From SHVZ01 sp041906305 (lineage in GTDB: Bacteria > Pseudomonadota > Alphaproteobacteria > SHVZ01), in assembly GCA_041906305.1 (NCBI GenBank), contig JAYRJL010000005.1, positions 278,612-342,611 of the forward strand: 64,000 nucleotides of DNA. The letters are read 5' to 3'. Below the pieces are notes generated by a model. The model searched no databases. It was not told the DNA's origin and was given only the letters and a program-made list of their open reading frames with translations. Positions 50,651 through 58,276 of the stretch are shown in pieces (the stretch's first letter is position 1; each line of letters begins with the position of its first letter). The position numbers were made by a program, and so were the translations under genes.

Positions 50651-51295
50651 TCAGCCCTTGCCGACGAGCCTCCTGAGCTTGGTCTCATTGGCCTCGGGCG
50701 TCTCGTCGTGTATGTCGAGCGTTCCACGTACTCGGCCCTCCGCTCCGACGAGAAACACCGTCGCGGTGTGATCCATCGTGTAGTCGCCGCCTGAGAGCGG
50801 AACCCTTCGTACGTAGATTCCCCAACGGTCGATCATCGACTTGACCTCGGCCGGCGCGCCGGTCAGGCCGATGACATGATCGTCGAAAGCGGCGAGGTAG
50901 TCCTTAAGGACCTCCGGAGTGTCACGTTTTGGGTCGACCGAGACGAATGCGACGCGCAGTGAGACGGCTGCCGGCCCGAGCCCGTCCAGCAGCTCCGAGA
51001 CTCGCGCGAGCGTCGTCGGGCAGACGTCGGGACAATGGGTGAAGCCGAAAAACAGCAGATAAGGCCGTCCGGCGAGGTCATGGTTGGAGAATGGTCGGCC
51101 GTCCTGGTCGATCAGCTCGAACGGCGGCGCGACTGTCGGCGGAAGGCCGAGTTCCTGGGGCAGATGACCGCCGGCGAACCGACCGACGAGGTCGGGCGCG
51201 AGCCAAAGCGCGGTCGCGGCGGAGATCCAAAGGAGGACTCCGATCCAGGCCAGCGCGCGGACGTGTCGAAGCCATCGGCGGGGCGGCTGGGTCAT
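50651..51295 (-). CDS. SCO1/SenC/PrrC-family copper protein
   Basis: A 214-residue SCO-family protein with one N-terminal membrane helix (VRALAWIGVLLWISAATALWLAP). The thioredoxin-like domain has the copper ligands Cys88 and Cys92 in HCPDVCPTT and His176 in DHTATVF, the complete CxxxC...H set. SCO proteins deliver copper to cytochrome oxidase or act as thiol reductases. It is the fifth gene of a chain linked by four-base overlaps with DUF1636, ABC ATPase, permease and binding protein. Confidence 0.93.
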   Translation of the reverse strand: MTQPPRRWLRHVRALAWIGVLLWISAATALWLAPDLVGRFAGGHLPQELGLPPTVAPPFELIDQDGRPFSNHDLAGRPYLLFFGFTHCPDVCPTTLARVSELLDGLGPAAVSLRVAFVSVDPKRDTPEVLKDYLAAFDDHVIGLTGAPAEVKSMIDRWGIYVRRVPLSGGDYTMDHTATVFLVGAEGRVRGTLDIHDETPEANETKLRRLVGKG

Positions 51296-51657
51296 CTGGG
51301 CGGTACCCGGCCGATCAGCATCCGTCGGATCGCCGGCGGCCGCTCCTCCTTGGAGAGAAATCCGTCAGGCGCGGCGAGCCATTTCCTGGCGAAGTCCATG
51401 AGCCCTTCGGGGATCGCGTCCGGCTCGATGTCCCCGAACAGCCAGGACCAGCGATGGTGACCGGCGATCGACATCCGGCACCGTCGGTCGCAATTGCCGA
51501 GGCAGGGATAGCCGGCCACCTTCAGCACCCGCGCCAACCCCGCTTCCTCGACGATGGCCTCGAGAGCGATCTTCAGGTCGGCGCCGCCCGGTCCGGTCTC
51601 CCGCTTCGACCGATCGGGATGGGTGCATCCCGTGCAGACATGGATCGTACCGGTCAT
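51292..51657 (-). CDS. DUF1636 [2Fe-2S]-ferredoxin-like protein
   Basis: A 121-residue protein of DUF1636 with a thioredoxin-like ferredoxin shape. The Cys residues are Cys8 and Cys11 (HVCTGCTHPDRS) and Cys52, Cys56, Cys60 (YPCLGNCDRRCRMSI), enough for one iron-sulfur cluster or a metal site. The family is found beside metal and cobalamin genes. It overlaps both neighbours (ATGA overlaps), the ABC ATPase before it and the SCO gene after it, implying a role tied to the transported metal. A reductive release of metal after import is a reasonable inference, not proved. Confidence 0.82.
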   Translation of the reverse strand: MTGTIHVCTGCTHPDRSKRETGPGGADLKIALEAIVEEAGLARVLKVAGYPCLGNCDRRCRMSIAGHHRWSWLFGDIEPDAIPEGLMDFARKWLAAPDGFLSKEERPPAIRRMLIGRVPPR

Positions 51658-52418
51658 GCATGCATCTCCGTCGACAATGCCCGAAGCGGAACGACGAGCG
51701 GCTTTCGGTCGGGGCCGGGCTGGATCGCCGCTTCGATGGCGAAGACGCTCCTGAGCGACTCGGCGGTAAGCACCTCGGCCGGAATCCCTTTGGCGACGAG
51801 CCGGCCGCGGTTCATCAGGACCAGCCGGTCGGCGAAGCGCACCGCCGCGTTGAGGTCGTGGACGACAATGATCGTGGCGAGGCTTCGGGCGCGGGTCAGG
51901 CTCCGCACGACCTCGAGCACATGGAACTGGTAGCGGATGTCGAGGGCGCTGATCGGCTCGTCGAGGAGCAGGATCGAAGGGGCCGACGCCAGCGCCTGGG
52001 CGAGGAAGGCGAGCTGCCGCTGCCCGCCACTGAGCTCGCCGAGATATTTGGGCGCAAGCGCACCGATGCCGAGCTCGTCGAGGACGGACTGGACCGCGTC
52101 GAGATCGTCTTTGCTGACGCGAAGACCCAGGCGTCCCAACCTGCCGAGCAGCACGACCTCGAGAACGGTCAACGCCGCCTTCGATCCGATCTCCTGCGGC
52201 ATGTAGCCGATGCGCGCCGGGCGCTCGGGGCGGCCGCCGAACAGGATCTCGCCCGAGGCCGGCACCAGGCCCGCGATCGCCTTGACCAGCGAGGACTTGC
52301 CTGAGCCGTTGGGGCCGACGACGGCGAGGACCGTGCCCGGCTCGACTTCGGCGGAGGCACCGGCGACGGCGAAAGTGTTGCCGTAGCGGACGATCAGGCT
52401 GCGGGCTTCGATCCTCAC
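51654..52418 (-). CDS. ABC transporter ATP-binding protein (FecE/BtuD type)
   Basis: A 254-residue ATPase of the type-II importers for siderophores, heme and cobalamin. Walker A is GPNGSGKSS (residues 35-43), the signature motif is LSGGQRQLAFLAQAL and Walker B is ILLLDEPISALD. It overlaps the permease gene by four bases and the DUF1636 gene by four bases. The substrate is probably a metal chelate or corrinoid, by family. The single ATPase presumably serves both periplasmic binding proteins encoded next to it. Confidence 0.93.
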   Translation of the reverse strand: MRIEARSLIVRYGNTFAVAGASAEVEPGTVLAVVGPNGSGKSSLVKAIAGLVPASGEILFGGRPERPARIGYMPQEIGSKAALTVLEVVLLGRLGRLGLRVSKDDLDAVQSVLDELGIGALAPKYLGELSGGQRQLAFLAQALASAPSILLLDEPISALDIRYQFHVLEVVRSLTRARSLATIIVVHDLNAAVRFADRLVLMNRGRLVAKGIPAEVLTAESLRSVFAIEAAIQPGPDRKPLVVPLRALSTEMHA

Positions 52419-53458
52419 CAGTAGCTCCTTTGCTTCGACAGGATCAGCCAGACGAAGAACGGCACGCCGATCAACGCGGTGACGATCCCGATCGGGAAGA
52501 TCGCGCCGGGAACGATCGTCTTGCTGGCGATGGAGGACACCGACAGCAGCAGCGCGCCGAACAGGGCGGACGCAGGAAGGAAGATGCGCTGGTCCTCGCC
52601 GACCAGCATGCGTGCGATGTGCGGTGCGACCAGGCCGATGAAGCCGATGGTGCCGACGAAGGCGACGGCGACGCCGGTGAGCGCGGAGATCACGAGGAAC
52701 GCGCGCAGTCGAAGCGCACGGACGTCGACACCCAGGCCGCGTGCGCGATCGTCGCCGAGCTTGAGTGCGGTCAGCCGCCAGGTGTCGATGGCGAGCAGAG
52801 GAGCCGCGGCGACGAGCACGGACGAGATGATCCAGAGCTTGCCCCAGCTCGACTTCAGCAGGCTGCCGAACAGCCAGAAGACGATCTGCTGCAAGGCCTC
52901 GGGCGAGGCGACGAACTGCAGCAGCGAGAGCAGCGCCTGGAACAGGAAGAGAAGGGCGATGCCGGCCAGCACGAGCATCTCGGGCGAGGCGCCGCGGAAG
53001 CGGCCGATCAGGTAGACGGCGGAGCAGGCGATGCCGGCGAACAGGAAGGCGCTGATCGGGATCGCGTACTCCTCCGGTACCGGAATGAAGACGCCGAAGA
53101 CGATGACCAGCGCCGCACCGAAGCCGGCACCGGCGGAGATGCCGAGCGTGTAGCTCGATGCCAACGGGTTGTTGAGGATCGTCTGCATGATCGCGCCGGA
53201 AAGCCCGAGCGCGGCGCCGACGACGAGCGCGACCAGCGCCACCGGCAGGCGGATCGTCCAGACGATGGCGTCGACCGTCCGGTCCTGGGCGAGGCCGAAT
53301 ACGGACCTCGCCACGGCGTCGACGGCAAGGAAGGCGGGGCCGGTCACGATGTCGAACAGCGCGCTGACGACGATCGCGGCGAGGGCGACGACGAGCACCG
53401 CCGCGCGGCGCGCGGCGATGTGGTCGTAGGCGGCGGCGACGCTGGCGGGCATGCTCAC
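52415..53458 (-). CDS. FecCD-family ABC transporter permease
   Basis: A 347-residue FecCD/BtuC-type permease with about nine or ten membrane helices, including TIRLPVALVALVVGAALGLSGAIMQTILNNPLASSYTLGISAGAGFGAALV, which holds the family's RLPR-like and NPLA motifs, and the late FVGTIGFIGLVAPHIARMLVG loop that contacts the ATPase. A homodimer would form the channel. Linked by four-base overlaps to the binding-protein gene before and the ATPase gene after it. Confidence 0.93.
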   Translation of the reverse strand: MSMPASVAAAYDHIAARRAAVLVVALAAIVVSALFDIVTGPAFLAVDAVARSVFGLAQDRTVDAIVWTIRLPVALVALVVGAALGLSGAIMQTILNNPLASSYTLGISAGAGFGAALVIVFGVFIPVPEEYAIPISAFLFAGIACSAVYLIGRFRGASPEMLVLAGIALLFLFQALLSLLQFVASPEALQQIVFWLFGSLLKSSWGKLWIISSVLVAAAPLLAIDTWRLTALKLGDDRARGLGVDVRALRLRAFLVISALTGVAVAFVGTIGFIGLVAPHIARMLVGEDQRIFLPASALFGALLLSVSSIASKTIVPGAIFPIGIVTALIGVPFFVWLILSKQRSYW

Positions 53459-54564
53459 GGCTTCACCGGCAGCATCCAGACGCCGCTGTAGGCGACAGGT
53501 AGGTACTTCTGGTGAAAGTCCCGGAACGCGGCGTCCGGGTCGATGTCGCGGAATGCCTCAGGATACAGGCGCTTCGCGATGTATTGGATGGCCACGAAGT
53601 CGAAGAGCGTTCCCGTAAGTCCGTGCTCGATCGCATGTATCTCACCCATCTTGACGGCCTTGAGGTCCGCCCAGCCCGGTCGTTGCGCGTAGGGCGCCAA
53701 GCTGCGGCGCGTGGCCTCCGGTGTCGCGTCGTAGCCGGTGAGGACGGCCTTCGGGCGATTCACCCAGGAGGAGCCGGCGATGAAGATCACATCGGGATTC
53801 TCTGCGATGACCGCCTCCGCGTTGAGCGGAGACCGCTCGCCCGGAATCCTGCCTTCCGCGATGTTGTTCGCGCCGAGGGAGGTCAGGATCCCTCCCCACA
53901 TCGAGCCGCGGTAGGTGTTGCCGATCGTCTCGGCTCCGGCCTGACCGAGTTCCACGTACGCCTTCGGCCTCGACCCGCCCGCCTTGCTGACGCGTGCGAG
54001 CACCTCGCGATACTGGCGTTCGTAGAGCTGGGCAAGCTCCTCCGCGCGCGCCTCGGTCCCCATGACCTTTCCGATCGCACGGGTCGAGGCGAGATGCTTC
54101 TCGAGCGTTTGAGCCGTGTAGTCGATCACGACGATGGGAATGCCGGCGGCCTCGATCTGAGCGCGTTGCGTCGGCATCGCGACATATGCCCACTGGGCCA
54201 GGATCAGCACGTCGGGCTTGAGAGCGATCACCTTCTCGGCGCTGAAGTTGTTGTCGGCGGTATTGCCGACGTCCGGCATGGCCGAGAGGTTGGGAATGAC
54301 CTGCGTGTATCGATTGAAGATGGCGCTGCGCCAACCCTCCCAAAGGACACGCGAGATGCCGACGATACGAGGCCATCCCTCCACACCGGCGATCGCCGTG
54401 AACGCCTCGAAGTCGAAATTGAGGACGACGCGCTTCGCCGGGGCATCGACGACGACCTTCCGGCCTTCGGCATCGACAATCTCGGTGGGAGCCGCCAGGA
54501 CTACCGCCGCCGCAAAAAAGAGTGACAAACCAGCAAAGGCTGCAACAAGGACTCGCCTGTACAT
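53455..54564 (-). CDS. ABC transporter periplasmic binding protein, copy 1
   Basis: A 369-residue binding protein of the FecB/BtuF type (PF01497) with an N-terminal signal (VLVAAFAGLSLFFAAAVVLAA). The two lobes show RVVLNFDFEAFTAIAGVEGW, IGNTYRGSMWGGIL and FIAGSSWVNRPKAV. It resembles the second copy at 54656 in nearly every block, so the two are tandem paralogues. An AGGAG ribosome-binding site precedes the ATG; a long upstream frame is not coding. It overlaps the permease gene by four bases. Ligand unknown. Confidence 0.9.
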   Translation of the reverse strand: MYRRVLVAAFAGLSLFFAAAVVLAAPTEIVDAEGRKVVVDAPAKRVVLNFDFEAFTAIAGVEGWPRIVGISRVLWEGWRSAIFNRYTQVIPNLSAMPDVGNTADNNFSAEKVIALKPDVLILAQWAYVAMPTQRAQIEAAGIPIVVIDYTAQTLEKHLASTRAIGKVMGTEARAEELAQLYERQYREVLARVSKAGGSRPKAYVELGQAGAETIGNTYRGSMWGGILTSLGANNIAEGRIPGERSPLNAEAVIAENPDVIFIAGSSWVNRPKAVLTGYDATPEATRRSLAPYAQRPGWADLKAVKMGEIHAIEHGLTGTLFDFVAIQYIAKRLYPEAFRDIDPDAAFRDFHQKYLPVAYSGVWMLPVKP

Positions 54565-54655
54565 CGCGATCTCCTGCAACTCGAATTTGGAACGGCACGT
54601 GAAGTGCGCGTCGACATATCGCCGCCCCGCGCCCGCGAGGCGGCGATATCGAGGA

Positions 54656-55768
54656 TCACGGTTTGAGAGGCAGCATCCAGGTGCCGCTATAGGCGACCGG
54701 GAGGTATTTCTGGTGATACTCGCGGAACGAGCGATCCGGGTCGACGTCGCGGAACGCATCGGGATAGAGCCGCTGGCCGATGTACTCCATGGCGACGAAG
54801 TCGAAGAGCGTGCGCGCGAGACCGTGCTCGATCGCGTTCACGTTGCCCGACTTCACCGCCTTGAGGTCCGCCCAGCCGGCGCGCGCCGCATAGGGCGCGA
54901 GCGACGAGCGGGTGATTTCCGGGGTCGCGTCGTATCCGGTCTTCACCGCCTTGGGACGGTTCACCCAGGACGAGCCGGCGATGAGGATGACGTCGGGATT
55001 GGCGGCGATCACCGACTCCGGGTTGAGCGGTCCCCACGGACCGGGAATCTTTCCGGTTGCGATGTTTTCGGCGCCCATCAGGTCGAGGATCTTCCCCCAC
55101 ATCGTGCCGTTGTAGGTGTTGCCGATGGTGTCGGAGCCGGCTTGTCCCAGCTCGACATAGACCTTGGGCTTGGCCGATGCCTGGGCCTTCGCCACCCTTG
55201 CCATCACGTCGCGATACCGGCTCTCGTAGAGCGTGGCGAGTTCCTCGGCGCGTGCCTCTTGCCCCATCACCTTGCCGAGCGCGCGGGTGGATGCGACGTG
55301 CCGCTCCAGAAGCTGGGCGTTGTAGTCGATCACCACCATCGGAATGCCGGCGGCCTCGATCTTCGCGGCACCGTCCTTGAGCGAATTGTACGTCCATTCC
55401 GCGACGAGGAAGACGTCCGGCCTCAGGCCGATCAGCTTCTCGATCGAGAAGGTGTTCTCGTCCGAGTTTCCGATGTCCGGCATGTCGGCGAGGTTCGGGA
55501 TCACCGCCTTGTATCGGGCGAAGATGGCGGGCCTCCAGCCCTCCCAGGGTCCGCGCGATATGCCGACGACCTTCTTCCAGCTGTCGACGCCTGCGACGGC
55601 GGTGAACTCCTCGAAGTTGAAGTTCACGACGACGCGGTTGACCGGCGTGTTGATGACGACCTTGCGCCCGAGCGCGTCGACGACTTCGGTCTGGGCGGCG
55701 AAGGCGCCGAGGGTATGCAGCGAGAGGGCGGCGGCCGAGACGGCCGCCACGAAGAGCCTGCGGATCAT
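54656..55768 (-). CDS. ABC transporter periplasmic binding protein, copy 2
   Basis: A 370-residue paralogue of copy 1, with a signal peptide (LFVAAVSAAALSLHTLGAFA), VVNFNFEEFTAVAGVDSW, IGNTYNGTMWGKIL and the identical IAGSSWVNRPKAV. Differences cluster in the ligand-cleft loops (for example ADNNFSAEKVIAL against DENTFSIEKLIGL), which suggests altered ligand range rather than simple duplication. It lies 91 bases before copy 1 on the same strand. No TonB-dependent receptor gene is present in this cluster. Confidence 0.9.
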   Translation of the reverse strand: MIRRLFVAAVSAAALSLHTLGAFAAQTEVVDALGRKVVINTPVNRVVVNFNFEEFTAVAGVDSWKKVVGISRGPWEGWRPAIFARYKAVIPNLADMPDIGNSDENTFSIEKLIGLRPDVFLVAEWTYNSLKDGAAKIEAAGIPMVVIDYNAQLLERHVASTRALGKVMGQEARAEELATLYESRYRDVMARVAKAQASAKPKVYVELGQAGSDTIGNTYNGTMWGKILDLMGAENIATGKIPGPWGPLNPESVIAANPDVILIAGSSWVNRPKAVKTGYDATPEITRSSLAPYAARAGWADLKAVKSGNVNAIEHGLARTLFDFVAMEYIGQRLYPDAFRDVDPDRSFREYHQKYLPVAYSGTWMLPLKP

Positions 55769-55796
55769 CTGTATCTCCGTGAAAAGAGAACTGGGG

Positions 55797-56270
55797 TTAG
55801 TGCTTCATCTGGTTTGAGGCCGGCGGCGTCCCCGTGCCTTCGCTGCGCTGTACCGCGACCTCGATCGTCGCCGTTCCCGCTCTCTCGAAGGTCATCGTCA
55901 GGGGAATCGTCTTGCCGGCGGCGAGCGGGGATTTGAGGCCGAGCAGCATCACGTGGTAGCCGCCGGGCTTGAGCTCGACGGTCTTGCCCGGCTCGATGTC
56001 GATTGCCGGCACGGGGCGCATCCTCATGACGCTTCCCTGGGTGACGATGGTGTGGAGTTCCGCCTTCGCCGAGGCGGTCGATTGGGCGGAGACCAGCCGA
56101 TCCGCGCTCTGTCCGTGATTGATGATCGTCAGGTAGGCGGCGCCGTTCGGCGTGCGCCCCGCCGTGGGTCTGGACCAGGCGTCCACGATCTCGAGCATGC
56201 CGATCCGGACTTCGCCCGCATGGGCGACGGACGGCAGGAGCAGCAGAGAGAGAATGGTGAGGATACGCAT
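55797..56270 (-). CDS. PCuAC-family periplasmic copper chaperone
   Basis: A 157-residue exported copper chaperone of the PCu(A)C family (DUF461), with signal peptide ILTILSLLLLPSVAHA. The complete copper motif H(M)X10MX21HXM is present as His73, Met84, His106, Met108. These proteins hand Cu(I) to cytochrome oxidase assembly factors such as SCO1, and a SCO gene is in the same cluster. The start is the ATG before RILTIL. It is 28 bases upstream of the binding-protein genes on the same strand. Confidence 0.93.
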   Translation of the reverse strand: MRILTILSLLLLPSVAHAGEVRIGMLEIVDAWSRPTAGRTPNGAAYLTIINHGQSADRLVSAQSTASAKAELHTIVTQGSVMRMRPVPAIDIEPGKTVELKPGGYHVMLLGLKSPLAAGKTIPLTMTFERAGTATIEVAVQRSEGTGTPPASNQMKH

Positions 56271-56460
56271 TCTGAACACGGGAACCTCCGATGAGCGGCG
56301 ACGTCCGCATGGCGAACGGCGCCGAAGCGAGCAAGGGAAGAGGATCGCGGCGCCGCGCGGGCATGGCACTCGATGCGGCCGTGGCCAAGCCGCATCGACG
56401 CGGCCGGCTACGGCAGGATCAGGTCAGGAAGAGCGGATGCCCCTGTGCGGGGCGCGCGGC

Positions 56461-56889
56461 TCAGGCGACGGCCGGTGGAGCGCGCGGGCTCTGCGGAAGC
56501 TGCAGGCGGACTTGGAGCGGGGGCTCCGCCGCGGGCGGAACCGCCGGCGCGGCAGAATCCGAGCGAACCGCGATCTCTCCGACCGTGGTCGGCAGGTAGG
56601 TTGCGGCGATCTGCGTATGACGACAGATCTGGCAGTGCGACGAGGCGAGATCCGACTTGTGGTGCCCGGAATCCGGATCGGATGAGACCGGAGCCGTGCC
56701 TTCGCTGTTGCTCGCCTCGGCCGAGCAAAGGACCTGGAGATCGGCGATCAGGTCGTGGTCGACCGCTTGCGCGCGGGGCACATGGAACGAAACGAGAAGC
56801 AGCTGAAACAGGAAGGCCGCCAGAGCCAGCGTCGCAATCCGCGACCGGCTCCTCCAGCGACGCAACCCGGTCAGCCCGCCAACTCGCAT
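56461..56889 (-). CDS. DUF2946-family exported protein
   Basis: A 142-residue protein with an N-terminal hydrophobic stretch (IATLALAAFLFQLLLVSFHVPRAQA) as signal or anchor and a Cys/His patch (GHHKSDLASSHCQICRHTQIAA), then a proline/alanine-rich tail. DUF2946 genes often sit beside PCuAC and other copper genes. A strong GGAGGG ribosome-binding site precedes the ATG. The HCQICRH patch looks metal-binding. A gap of 190 bases separates it from the PCuAC gene and contains no recognised feature. Confidence 0.75.
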   Translation of the reverse strand: MRVGGLTGLRRWRSRSRIATLALAAFLFQLLLVSFHVPRAQAVDHDLIADLQVLCSAEASNSEGTAPVSSDPDSGHHKSDLASSHCQICRHTQIAATYLPTTVGEIAVRSDSAAPAVPPAAEPPLQVRLQLPQSPRAPPAVA

Positions 56890-57004
56890 GTAGACCCTCC
56901 GGCGATCAGGCTAGCCGCTTGGCTGCCCAAAGTCATGAATGGTTCGAAGCGCCGGCTGGTCAAGTTTGTCGCAGCGGCAGAACCCTTCCACGCTCGATGG
57001 ACCG

Positions 57005-57033
57005 TTGCCGCATCCGAGGCTGCTGGCTAGCAT
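57005..57033 (+). promoter_or_regulatory. Candidate promoter for the GST-VOC-hydrolase genes
   Basis: TTGCCG (57005-57010) and TAGCAT (57028-57033) are separated by 17 bases, 33 bases before the GST start codon. Same TTGNCN-17-TAGNNT pattern as at 30668. Confidence 0.4.
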
Positions 57034-57066
57034 TGCGGTCTCGCCTCAGGATCCGACGGAGAACCG

Positions 57067-57753
57067 ATGCTCAAGCTCAGCATGCTGAAGCCCAGCCCGA
57101 ACAGCATGACGGTGCGCATCTTCCTGCGCGCGTCCGGCCTTCCCTACGAAGAGGCCGACGTCTGGGGCCACACGCGCTCGCCCGAGTTCCTGGCGAAGTG
57201 CCCGGCGCACATGACGCCGCTGCTCGAAAGCGCCGACCTGCCGAAGCAGGCGCTGTGGGAGAGCTGCGCGATCGTGCAGTATCTCTGCAACAAGCACGGT
57301 CTCTCGAAGTTCTATCCGACCGATCCCGCCAAGCGCGCGATGATCGACAGTGCGATGTTCTATCACACGGGCACGCTCTATCCGCTGATCTCGCGCGCCA
57401 CGTATCCGGCGCTGGGCTTCCCCGCATATCCGGGCGAGGTCGGCGCCAGCGACGCCTCGCCGGAGGACAAGGCCAAGGCGCAGAAGCAGGCGATCGACGC
57501 GATCGCCGAGCCGCTGAACGTGTTCAAGGTCTTCTATCTCGGCGACAACAAGTTCATCGGCGGGGCCTCGCCCTCGATCGCCGACATGCGGGTCGCCTCG
57601 ACGCTCGAATTCCTGGCCGCGATCGACTACCCGCTGCCGGCCTGGACCAAGGCCTACATCTCGGACATGGAGTCGGCTCTCGGCAGCGCCTATCTGGAGC
57701 CGGCGGGCGACGTCCGGGGTTACGTGCAGTACGCGAAGTCGCAGAAGAAGTGA
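57067..57753 (+). CDS. Glutathione S-transferase family protein
   Basis: A 228-residue GST: N-terminal thioredoxin-like domain (MLKPSPNSMTVRIFLRASGLPYEEADVW; HMTPLLESADLPKQALWESCAIVQYLCNKHG with the cis-Pro and Glu-Ser glutathione contact) and a helical C-terminal half (FIGGASPSIADMRVASTLEFLAAID). A VOC gene follows after 21 bases, and a CocE hydrolase after that, so a detoxification or ester-breakdown unit is plausible. Substrate unknown. Confidence 0.9.
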   Translation: MLKLSMLKPSPNSMTVRIFLRASGLPYEEADVWGHTRSPEFLAKCPAHMTPLLESADLPKQALWESCAIVQYLCNKHGLSKFYPTDPAKRAMIDSAMFYHTGTLYPLISRATYPALGFPAYPGEVGASDASPEDKAKAQKQAIDAIAEPLNVFKVFYLGDNKFIGGASPSIADMRVASTLEFLAAIDYPLPAWTKAYISDMESALGSAYLEPAGDVRGYVQYAKSQKK

Positions 57754-57774
57754 TCCGCCGATGAGGAGGCGCCG

Positions 57775-58272
57775 ATGATCAAGGGCCTTCACCACAGCGC
57801 CTATCGGTGCCGCGACTCGGAAGAGACGCGCGCCTTCTACGAGGATTTCCTGGGCCTCCCCTTGAGCGGCGCGCTCGAGATCAAGGAGACCAAGAGCGGG
57901 CGCGCGACCAAGGTGCTGCACACCTTCTATCGCCTCGACGACGGCTCGTTCCTGGCCTTCTTCGAGGCGCCGGACATGGGCTTCGACTTCAAGCCGCAGC
58001 ACGACTTCGACCTCCACATCGCGCTCGAAGTCGCGCCCGAGGTGCTGAAGCCGATGCTGGAGAAGGGCAAGGCCGCCGGCATCGAGACGCGCGGGATCTC
58101 GGACCACCGCTTCATCGACTCGATCTATTTCCGCGACCCCAACGGCTACGTGGTGGAGCTGACGGCGAAGCGCGCGGGCCACGACGCGGAGATGGCGCCG
58201 CGCAACGCGAAGTCCCGCGACATCCTCACGCGCTGGACCGAAGAGAAGCAGGCGCCCCGCGCCGCGGAGTAG
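57775..58272 (+). CDS. VOC-family (extradiol dioxygenase/glyoxalase-like) protein
   Basis: A 165-residue VOC protein. Metal ligands are probably His6/His7 near the start (KGLHHSAYRCRDSEETRAFY), His in FDLHIALEVAPEV, and Glu in DPNGYVVELTAKR, the layout of 2-His-1-Glu members such as glyoxalase I or type I extradiol dioxygenase halves. It lies 21 bases after the GST gene and four bases before the CocE/NonD gene. The reaction is open. Confidence 0.88.
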   Translation: MIKGLHHSAYRCRDSEETRAFYEDFLGLPLSGALEIKETKSGRATKVLHTFYRLDDGSFLAFFEAPDMGFDFKPQHDFDLHIALEVAPEVLKPMLEKGKAAGIETRGISDHRFIDSIYFRDPNGYVVELTAKRAGHDAEMAPRNAKSRDILTRWTEEKQAPRAAE

Positions 58273-58276
58273 AGCG

